From Planctomycetota bacterium (GTDB lineage: Bacteria > Planctomycetota > Phycisphaerae > Sedimentisphaerales > Anaerobacaceae): 6,019 nt of DNA. Location of the stretch: positions 1,534,834 through 1,540,852 of the forward strand of contig CP070830.1 in NCBI GenBank assembly GCA_020344865.1, in the 5' to 3' direction. A program made the translations under genes and the position numbers. The notes under the pieces are model-generated. The model did not search any database and had not been told where the DNA came from. It was given only the letters and a program-made list of their open reading frames with translations. The stretch's first letter is position 1. Each line of letters opens with the position of its first letter. Positions 1 to 5,732 of the stretch are shown one piece after another.

Positions 1-1
1 G

Positions 2-1753
2 ACCAAGCCTCTTAAGAAGACGGTGAAGACCCGTACGAGGAAGCTTCTTTTTTGGCCGAAGTACTACTCCGAGAAAATGGTGGACGAGGACACGGCGAAG
101 CTCCAGGACGTCTATTACAAAAGGGGATTCTTGGATGCCGTTGTAAAGGCGCAGCGCCAGTTCAGCCCGGACGGGACAAAGGTCCGCATAACTTTCGCGG
201 TTGATGAAGGGCCTGTTTATACTGTGGAAAGTATAGGGTTTACAGGTATCAGGCACTTTACAGAGAGCGAGTTGCAGGCTGATTTGAGGCTAGAACAAGG
301 ACAGGTCTACAGCGAGCAAAAGGCAGATTCGGATGTCAGACAGCTGCTTAAACTTTATCAGGAGATTGGCTTTATCGACGCAGCAGTTGAGCGTAACGTC
401 AGGTTTGTTCCCGGCAACAAGGTAGGTGTTGAATTTGCCGTAAGCGAGGGTGAGCGTTTTCGGATTGGTCGGGTTAGCATAACGGGAAACGAGCGGACAC
501 AGGATAAGGTTGTTCGGCGGGTGCTTGATGAGTACGAATTTCAGCCGGGCCAGTGGTACAATGCTCATATGGCGCGTGGTGACGGCAGCGGCGAACTGGA
601 GAGAAGGATACAGGGGATGGTATTAACGGAATCGACGACTATTACGCCTGTCGGCGAGGTTCCCGGTCAGCGCGACGCCCAGGTCGGCATCATCGAGGGC
701 CAGACCGGCATGGTGATGGTCGGAGCTGGCGCGACCACAGATCTGGGCCTTATAGGCCAGCTTATTTACGAGGAGAGGAATTTCGATATCAGCGATTGGC
801 CGGATAGCTTTGGGGAGTTTATCACGGGGCGGGCGTTCAGGGGCGCAGGTCAGAATTTCAGGATTGCGCTGCAGCCGGGAACCGAGGTCAGTGAGTTTTT
901 GGTAAGTTTTACCGAGCCGTACTTTGACAACAGGCCGATATCACTTAATGTCGTTGGTTCAAGTTGGGAAAGGGAAAGAGAAAGCTACGACGAGCAGCGG
1001 TTGAAGGGATATGTTGGATTCGAGAAACGATACAAGAACCGCTGGCGCACAAGTATCGGCTTTAGAGGGGAAAATGTCGACGTCGATGACATTGAGCCCG
1101 ATGCTCCCAAAGAAATCGAAGAAGTTGAGGGCGGCAATGCACTTGCTGGAATCAAGCTTGGCGTCGGCAGAGACCTCACCGATGACAGATTCAATCCCAG
1201 CGAGGGCTACAGGTTTGACGCCGGTTACGAGCAGGTTGGAGGTGACCATACTTTCGGCATAGTGAGCGGGACTTACAAACACTACCAGACGATTCACGAG
1301 GACCTGGCCGAGCGAAAGACCGTTCTGGTTACCAAGCTGCTTGGCGCAAGTACTGTAGGTGACGCGCCGCCATTTGAGAAGTTCTACGCGGGCGGTTCGG
1401 GTCTTTATGGCATTCGGGGCTTTGATTATCGAGGTGTAACTACGCGAGGTTTGCCGACGCCACCGAGCACCAGCACCAAGCGCGAAGACCCGATAGGCAG
1501 TGACTGGGTGTTTTTGGCAAGTGGTGAAGTAATTGTGCCCTTGGCAGCCGAGGGTCTTTCGGCATTGGTTTTCGTTGACAGCGGGGCGATTGATACCGGT
1601 GGCTATCGTGTTGCGGCGGGGGTTGGGATACAGATAATGATTCCTCAGTTGTTCGGCCCTGTGCCGATGAGATTTGAGCTTGCCGGACCGTTGATGAAGG
1701 AAGATGAGGACGATACGCAGGTTTTCAGTTTTTCTGTGGGAAGGCTGTTTTGA
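2..1753 (+). CDS. bamA: BamA / Omp85 outer-membrane protein assembly factor, 3' part (5' end outside window)
   Basis: BamA is the outer-membrane core of the BAM complex, which folds and inserts beta-barrel proteins. The frame is open from base 2 without a start, so the gene begins upstream; a GTG at 23 lies inside a domain and is not the real start. About 583 residues are visible. Visible residues 1-70 are the end of a POTRA domain (KYYSEKMVDEDTAKL, then YYKRGFLDA), 71-150 a full POTRA (GPVYTVESIGFTG to VSEG) and 151-234 the last POTRA (FRIGRVSITGNERT). The rest is the 16-strand barrel. Family hallmarks are FNPSEGYRFD, the lid-loop motif IRGF (bases 1412-1423), DSGAID, and a C-terminal strand ending in FSFSVGRLF with the terminal Phe expected of a beta-signal. 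The neighbouring skp and lpx genes match the usual context. Family call is very secure; the N-terminal POTRA count cannot be seen. Confidence 0.96.
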   Translation, partial: TKPLKKTVKTRTRKLLFWPKYYSEKMVDEDTAKLQDVYYKRGFLDAVVKAQRQFSPDGTKVRITFAVDEGPVYTVESIGFTGIRHFTESELQADLRLEQGQVYSEQKADSDVRQLLKLYQEIGFIDAAVERNVRFVPGNKVGVEFAVSEGERFRIGRVSITGNERTQDKVVRRVLDEYEFQPGQWYNAHMARGDGSGELERRIQGMVLTESTTITPVGEVPGQRDAQVGIIEGQTGMVMVGAGATTDLGLIGQLIYEERNFDISDWPDSFGEFITGRAFRGAGQNFRIALQPGTEVSEFLVSFTEPYFDNRPISLNVVGSSWERERESYDEQRLKGYVGFEKRYKNRWRTSIGFRGENVDVDDIEPDAPKEIEEVEGGNALAGIKLGVGRDLTDDRFNPSEGYRFDAGYEQVGGDHTFGIVSGTYKHYQTIHEDLAERKTVLVTKLLGASTVGDAPPFEKFYAGGSGLYGIRGFDYRGVTTRGLPTPPSTSTKREDPIGSDWVFLASGEVIVPLAAEGLSALVFVDSGAIDTGGYRVAAGVGIQIMIPQLFGPVPMRFELAGPLMKEDEDDTQVFSFSVGRLF

Positions 1754-1785
1754 TTTGCCGTATTTAGTTGTGTAGATTTGTTGCA

Positions 1786-1815
1786 ATGAGGCGTAAACAT
1801 AGAAAGGGTTTCTGA
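1786..1815 (+). other. Possible 9-codon mini-ORF (MRRKHRKGF) ending in a TGATG overlap with ompH
   Basis: In the 61-base gap between bamA and ompH, an ATG at 1786 opens a nine-residue, strongly basic peptide. Its TGA stop at 1813-1815 shares its last base with the ompH ATG (TGATG). Such an arrangement can couple translation of a leader to the next gene. I see no good Shine-Dalgarno in front of the 1786 ATG, and the AAAGGG that serves ompH lies inside the mini-ORF. Chance is a real alternative at this length. Confidence 0.2.
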
Positions 1816-2405
1816 TGAGGTTTAAGGCAGTATTTTTGAGTTCTCTGATTGGCGTGGTTGTTTTGTTTGTGGGGTATCAGCACAGCAGTGCTGGGTCTGC
1901 GGGCGATGGAACTCAGTCTAAAATTGGCGTCGTTGGAATTCGGCAAATTTTTCAAGATTGTAAAAGAAATGTAAAGTACCGGGAGGAGGCCACCGCGGCG
2001 CAGCAAAAGGTCATCACCGAATTAGACAGGCTCAAAAAAGACATTGAATTTGAAGAGGTCGGACTTAAAGCGTTAAAGGCCGGCAGCAGCGACTATATGG
2101 ACCTGATGAAGTCGGTGTTTGAGAAGCAGGCAACCTTGCAGGCCAGGCAGGAGTATCATAAGCAACAGATGGCACTGAAAGACCAGAGATGGACAGAACA
2201 GCTTTACACAGAGATTTTGCGGCAGACTGCAGCGGTTGCGAACGAAAAGGGATTGGACATTGTTCTTGAAAAGGATGAGCCCGAACTGCCTGCATTAAGT
2301 GCTCAAGAGCTTATGATGACCATCAGGACGCATAGCGTACTTTACAGCGGCGGCTGTTTGGATATTACCGATGAGGTTATGAATCGGGTGGACGCAGAGA
2401 AGTAA
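1815..2405 (+). CDS. ompH: OmpH/Skp-family periplasmic chaperone
   Basis: Skp/OmpH proteins are periplasmic, usually trimeric chaperones that hold unfolded outer-membrane proteins between Sec and BamA. The 196-residue product starts with a signal peptide: MRFK, a hydrophobic core at about 5-20, and a likely signal peptidase I site after SSA (residues 24-26). There is no lipobox Cys. Residues 36-48 (KIGVVGIRQIFQD) form the first strand and helix start of the body domain. Residues 55-145 are charged, heptad-like helix (the tentacle hairpin). The end closes the body domain with GLDIVLEKDEPE and VLYSGGCLDITDEVMNRV. It is longer than E. coli Skp (161 residues). The ATG is chosen because AAAGGG (1803-1808) sits 6 bases upstream and it opens directly onto the signal peptide. 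Position directly after bamA is typical. Sequence identity in this family is low, so the call rests on architecture plus context. Confidence 0.9.
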   Translation: MRFKAVFLSSLIGVVVLFVGYQHSSAGSAGDGTQSKIGVVGIRQIFQDCKRNVKYREEATAAQQKVITELDRLKKDIEFEEVGLKALKAGSSDYMDLMKSVFEKQATLQARQEYHKQQMALKDQRWTEQLYTEILRQTAAVANEKGLDIVLEKDEPELPALSAQELMMTIRTHSVLYSGGCLDITDEVMNRVDAEK

Positions 2406-2420
2406 CGAGGTGCAGGAAAC

Positions 2421-2519
2421 TTGGCGCAGAAGCAAATTGAGAGGCTTGAGACGGAGAAACAAGTTTTGGGTTTGCTTGTAGGTTTTGTTATAGCGACTTT
2501 GGTTTTGGCATGGAATTGA
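2421..2519 (+). CDS. Probable small single-pass membrane protein (32 aa, TTG start)
   Basis: The gap between ompH and lpxD is filled by an open frame starting at TTG 2421. The product has a charged, helix-prone N-terminus (MAQKQIERLETEKQ) followed by one hydrophobic segment of about 17 residues (15-31, VLGLLVGFVIATLVLAW) and a final Asn. That looks like a tail-anchored or bitopic inner-membrane microprotein. AGGAA lies just 3 bases before the TTG and GAGG (2407-2410) lies 10 before it, so ribosome binding is plausible but not ideal. The frame ends in TGA at 2517-2519, inside lpxD (start 2510), giving a 10-base overlap that suggests translational coupling; lpxD has no clear ribosome site of its own. 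The frame is also the ompH frame after its stop, so a lost or read-through C-terminal extension of OmpH is an alternative. I do not recognise a family. Confidence 0.5.
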   Translation: MAQKQIERLETEKQVLGLLVGFVIATLVLAWN

Positions 2520-3550
2520 CAGTTGGACAATTGGCGCAGCAGATTGGTGCTGATTTGGTTGGCGACGGCTCGGTGCGGATAAGTGGCGTAGGGCCGGTGA
2601 AGTCTGGCGATAAGAACACAATCACTTTTGTTAAGGACAGCAAGCACATTGCCAGCCTCGAGACGTCTCGGGCTGGTGCAGTTTTAGTCAGCAGACGTAT
2701 TGAGGAGTTGGCGAAGCCGCAATTGATTGTTGAGAATGTTGATGTAGCCCTGATAGAGGTCTTGAATATTTTTGCGCCGCGGCTGAGGCAGGTGCCCGAA
2801 GGGATTGACCCGACAGCGAAGGTCGCGCGCGATACGAAGATAGGCAAGGGTGCTGCCATTGGGCCGGGCGTAGTTATAGATGACAAGGTTGAAATTGGTG
2901 AGAACAGCGTGATTAGCCGCGGCTGTAAAATAGGCGAGAATGCGAAGCTTGGCAAGAACTGCAGGCTTGACAGCAATGTTGTTGTTTATCACAACTGCAT
3001 AATCGGCGACAATGTGGTCATTCAGGCAAATACCACAATCGGGTCGGTGGGTTTTGGTTACTCCTGTATTGACGGTGCACACCGGCTTATTCCACACAAC
3101 GGCGGGGTGGTGATTGAGGACTTTGTTGAGATTGGTGCGAACTGCTGTGTTGACAGGGCGAAATTCGGCGACACGGTGGTCGGAGCTGGGACAAAAATCG
3201 ATAACCTTGTGCAAATTGCTCATAATGTAGTAATCGGCAAGCGTTGCTTGATAGCGGGTCAGGTCGGTATCGCCGGCAGTTCCAAGCTGGGTGATGGTGT
3301 TGTATTGGGCGGACAGGTTGGCGTTTCAGACAACATAGAAATTGGCGATGGTGCAATGATCGCCGCTCAATCTGGTGTTACGCACAGTGTAAGAGCTGGG
3401 GAACAGCTGTTTGGTACGCCGGCTACTACTAAGCGAGATGCCCTGAAGACTGTTACTTTGACAAGGCGTTTGCCGAAGATGGCTGAGCGGTTACAACGTC
3501 TGAGCGAGAGGATAGCAAAGCTTGAAGCTGCAGAAAACGATAAAAGGTGA
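2510..3550 (+). CDS. lpxD: UDP-3-O-(3-hydroxyacyl)glucosamine N-acyltransferase LpxD
   Basis: LpxD transfers a 3-hydroxyacyl chain from ACP to the 2-amino group of the UDP-acyl-glucosamine made by LpxC, the third step of lipid A synthesis, in the cytoplasm. At 346 residues it is close to E. coli LpxD (341). Residues 1-95 are the N-terminal uridine-binding domain (MELTVGQLAQQIGA; ISGVGPVKSGDKNTITF). Residues 100-295 are a left-handed beta-helix of hexapeptide repeats (IGKGAAIGPGVVI and many more). They include the family motif GFGY (181-184) and NLVQIAHNVVIG, whose His238 matches the catalytic His239 of E. coli. Residues 310-346 form the C-terminal helix (RRLPKMAERLQRLSERIAKLE). The ATG at 2510 fits the family N-terminus exactly; it lacks a clear Shine-Dalgarno and sits inside the preceding microprotein frame, so coupled translation is likely. 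The 3' end overlaps lpxC. Confidence 0.97.
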   Translation: MELTVGQLAQQIGADLVGDGSVRISGVGPVKSGDKNTITFVKDSKHIASLETSRAGAVLVSRRIEELAKPQLIVENVDVALIEVLNIFAPRLRQVPEGIDPTAKVARDTKIGKGAAIGPGVVIDDKVEIGENSVISRGCKIGENAKLGKNCRLDSNVVVYHNCIIGDNVVIQANTTIGSVGFGYSCIDGAHRLIPHNGGVVIEDFVEIGANCCVDRAKFGDTVVGAGTKIDNLVQIAHNVVIGKRCLIAGQVGIAGSSKLGDGVVLGGQVGVSDNIEIGDGAMIAAQSGVTHSVRAGEQLFGTPATTKRDALKTVTLTRRLPKMAERLQRLSERIAKLEAAENDKR

Positions 3551-4832
3551 AGGCCGAATTGCCGGCAAAGGTTTGTTTGGGGGCAAAGAGGCGAGGGCGG
3601 TTTTTCGCCCGGCGCCGGTGAATTCCGGGCTGGTCTTTGTACGTACTGATATTACTGAGCCTGTGCGGATTAGCGCTTTGGTGCCGAGCCTTGCCGAGCG
3701 AAGTCGGCGCACCACGATAAAGAAGGGTCCAGTGAGCGTAGAGACAATCGAGCATTGTCTGGCTACTGCGACGGGGTTGGGTATTGATAATATGATTATA
3801 GAGGTTGACGGCTCTGAGCTGCCGAGTCCGGACTGTAGCTGCGCCGAGTACCTGAAGGTTCTTAAGCGGGCCGGTCTGGTCGAGCAGGACGAGAAGCGCA
3901 AGGAGTTTGTTATCAGTGAGCCCGTCAGCATCACAAGCGGAGATGCGTCGATATACGCGCTTCCGTATGGCGACGATGGATTAAATGTTACTTACGATTT
4001 GGATTACGGAGGCCATACCGGCATTAACCGGCAGATTTTCAGTTGCAGGGTTACACCTGAAGGCTTTGAGAGAAATCTGGCGCCGGCGAGGACGTTTTTG
4101 CTTGAGGTTGAGGCGAAACAGTTTCAGGCCCGCGGGATGGGAACACATCTTAGTCCTCGTGACATTTTAGTAATTGATTCAGACGGGCCCATAAAGAACA
4201 GTTTCAGATTTCCAGATGAGTGTGTAAGGCATAAAATAGTTGACTTGATTGGCGACCTCGCGTTGCTTGGTCGGGCCGTTGCGGGAAGGATAGTTGCCTA
4301 CAAGAGCGGCCATTCGTTAAATCAGCAGCTTGTAAGAAGGTTGTATGAGTTGGCCGAGCGACAAGAGCGGATGCAAAGGCTGGGCACCGACGCCCTTCTT
4401 GATATTCGGCAGATTGCCAAGATTCTACCACACAGATACCCGTTTTTGCTCGTGGACAAGGTGGTTGAAGTCGAGGGCGATACGCGAATAAAAGGTATAA
4501 AGAACGTAAGCTTCAACGAGCAATTCTTCCAGGGGCATTTTCCCGGCACGCCGATTATGCCGGGGGTCCTTGTTGTAGAGGCGATGGCGCAGGTTTCGGG
4601 GTTATTGTTCGCGCAGAAGCTGGAGCACGCCGGCAAGCTGGCGGTGCTCTTGAGTATGGATGATGTAAAGCTTCGCAAAGCCGTTGTTCCCGGTGACCAG
4701 TTGGTTCTCACGGCCGAGACGGTCAGGATGAGAAAAAGAACGGCGCAGTGCCGGTGCAGGGCGATGGTTGGCGGCGCTGTAGTCGCTGAGGCCCAAATCA
4801 AATTTATGCTTGTGGACGACGAGAAGGTGTAA
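3522..4832 (+). CDS. lpxC-fabZ: Bifunctional LpxC deacetylase / FabZ 3-hydroxyacyl-ACP dehydratase fusion
   Basis: The 436-residue protein joins two cytoplasmic enzymes. Residues 1-282 are LpxC, the zinc hydrolase that removes the acetyl group from UDP-3-O-acyl-GlcNAc, the committed lipid A step. Its Glu77-His78 (TIEH), His237 and Asp241 (VRHKIVD), Asp245 (GDL) and His264 (SGHSLN) match E. coli Glu78, His79, His238, Asp242, Asp246 and His265. Residues 290-436 are FabZ, which dehydrates 3-hydroxyacyl-ACP in fatty-acid elongation: LPHRYPFLLVD, GHFPGTPIMPG with catalytic His339, and VEAMAQ with Glu353. The linker is short. The TTG start at 3522 is preferred because an in-frame stop lies at 3513, GAGAGG (3506-3511) sits 10 bases upstream, and MKLQKTIK fits the family N-terminus. 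It overlaps lpxD by 29 bases. Odd points: the usual GLH(S/T)G is GLFGG (Phe19 for His19), and the DGSA motif reads DCSC (104-107). Such fusions are known in Bacteroidota and Planctomycetota. Confidence 0.96.
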   Translation: MKLQKTIKGEGRIAGKGLFGGKEARAVFRPAPVNSGLVFVRTDITEPVRISALVPSLAERSRRTTIKKGPVSVETIEHCLATATGLGIDNMIIEVDGSELPSPDCSCAEYLKVLKRAGLVEQDEKRKEFVISEPVSITSGDASIYALPYGDDGLNVTYDLDYGGHTGINRQIFSCRVTPEGFERNLAPARTFLLEVEAKQFQARGMGTHLSPRDILVIDSDGPIKNSFRFPDECVRHKIVDLIGDLALLGRAVAGRIVAYKSGHSLNQQLVRRLYELAERQERMQRLGTDALLDIRQIAKILPHRYPFLLVDKVVEVEGDTRIKGIKNVSFNEQFFQGHFPGTPIMPGVLVVEAMAQVSGLLFAQKLEHAGKLAVLLSMDDVKLRKAVVPGDQLVLTAETVRMRKRTAQCRCRAMVGGAVVAEAQIKFMLVDDEKV

Positions 4833-4835
4833 GAG

Positions 4836-5642
4836 ATGGTACAGGTTCATCCAAGCGCGGTAATTGACCGGGACGCCCACCTGGCTGAGGGAGTCGTAAT
4901 TGGGCCCAATTGTGTTATTGACGCGGGAGTCTCAATAGGCACCGGTACGGCGCTGGATGCCAATGTTGTAATCGGCAAAGACGTGACGATTGGCAGCGGG
5001 AACCATTTCTTTGCTAATTGTGTGATAGGAGGGACGCCTCAGATACTGGGCCTGAGCCTGGATTGTGAGACGGGGGGACTTGTGATAGGTGATAATAACC
5101 TAATTCGCGAACAGGTGACGATTCATCCGAGCATATGTCCGGGCAGGTGTACGAAGGTCGGCAGCGACAATCTGTTTATGATTGGCGTGCACATTGGGCA
5201 TGACTGCGTAATCGAGGATAAAGTTGTGCTGAGCAACTATGTTCAGATAAGCGGACATTGCAAGATTGAGGAAGGTGTTTGGCTTAGCGGGATGGTTTTG
5301 CTGCATCAGTTTGTAACTATCGGCAAATGGTGTTATGCTGCGGGCATGGCCGGCATAAACCATGATGTTCCACCGTTTCTGATTGTCAGCGGCCATTATC
5401 CGCCCAGAGTTCGCGGCGTTAACAAGCGAGGATTGGCGCGGGCAGGTTTCAGTGAGCAGCAGCAGCAAGCCATAATAGAGGCTTACAAGAAGCTGTATCG
5501 TCAGGGCGGTACACTCGCGGAGAATGCGAGGGCTGTGGCCGAGGGGGACGGCATTGATGAGAACGTAAGGGCTATGGTTGAGGCGATAACCAGAAGCAGC
5601 CAGCAGCGGTTTGGCAGATATTTGGAGACGTTTAGGCATTAA
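4836..5642 (+). CDS. lpxA: Acyl-ACP--UDP-GlcNAc (or UDP-GlcNAc3N) acyltransferase LpxA
   Basis: LpxA starts lipid A synthesis by moving a 3-hydroxyacyl chain from ACP to position 3 of the UDP-sugar. The 268-residue product matches E. coli LpxA (262). Residues 2-185 are left-handed beta-helix hexapeptide repeats and 190-268 the C-terminal helical domain (AGFSEQQQQAIIEAYKKLYRQGG). IREQVTIHP, KVGSDNLFM and VHIGHDC are diagnostic; His122 equals catalytic His125 of E. coli. His119, His141, His157 and Arg202 match His122, His144, His160 and Arg204. Gly170 aligns with E. coli Gly173, the residue that permits long acyl chains. The E. coli QDLK (73-76) segment reads QILG here (69-72) with a 2-residue insertion following, so two sugar-nucleotide contacts look changed. 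The ATG lies 3 bases after the lpxC-fabZ stop, with GAGAAGG (4821-4827) 8 bases upstream. Confidence 0.96.
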   Translation: MVQVHPSAVIDRDAHLAEGVVIGPNCVIDAGVSIGTGTALDANVVIGKDVTIGSGNHFFANCVIGGTPQILGLSLDCETGGLVIGDNNLIREQVTIHPSICPGRCTKVGSDNLFMIGVHIGHDCVIEDKVVLSNYVQISGHCKIEEGVWLSGMVLLHQFVTIGKWCYAAGMAGINHDVPPFLIVSGHYPPRVRGVNKRGLARAGFSEQQQQAIIEAYKKLYRQGGTLAENARAVAEGDGIDENVRAMVEAITRSSQQRFGRYLETFRH

Positions 5643-5732
5643 AGAGGCGCATCGCGCGCAGGATGGGATACGAAAGGAGCCGCGCTTAGAGGCGCCAAAA
5701 AGGGCGCTTATAGGGCCGGATACGAAGTGGCA
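5643..5732 (+). repeat. Degenerate tandem repeat in the lpxA-oxidoreductase spacer
   Basis: The 84-base spacer after lpxA looks like two diverged copies of a unit of about 45 bases. AGAGGCGC occurs at 5643-5650 and 5688-5695, and GGATACGAA at 5666-5674 and 5718-5726. A second pair, GCGCTTAGAGG (5682-5692) and GCGCTTATAGG (5704-5714), is offset by 22 bases. The lpxA reading frame stays open through the spacer after its stop and would read RGA...RAG(W/Y) twice. The copies differ by substitutions and small indels, so this is an imperfect repeat, and its low-complexity purine/GC content makes partial chance likely. Confidence 0.4.
5690..5709 (+). promoter_or_regulatory. Small GC-rich hairpin upstream of the oxidoreductase start
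   Basis: AGGCGCC (5690-5696) can pair with GGCGCTT (5703-5709), giving a 7-bp stem with one G-U pair around a 6-base AAAAAG loop. No T-run follows, so it is not a classical intrinsic terminator. It ends 17 bases before the GTG start and could affect message stability or translation between lpxA and the next gene. It could also be incidental to the repeat structure. Confidence 0.3.

Noticed and set aside
959..1786. 275-codon open frame on the minus strand opposite bamA
   Set aside because: It lies entirely opposite a secure bamA barrel sequence, has no recognisable domain, and its composition (Arg/His/Asn/Thr rich) is that of a reverse-complement shadow.
1754..1814. Possible promoter in the bamA-ompH gap
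   Set aside because: The stretch is T-rich but I could not find a -35/-10 pair with sensible match and spacing, and no terminator precedes it.
2410..2481. GTG-started frame of about 23 codons in the ompH-lpxD gap
   Set aside because: Product is Arg/Trp-rich with no structure and no link to lpxD; the TTG frame at 2421 gives a coherent helix-TM protein instead.
5663..5689. 8-codon ATG frame (MGYERSRA) in the lpxA-oxidoreductase spacer
   Set aside because: No spaced ribosome site, and it stops well before the next gene without a coupling overlap.
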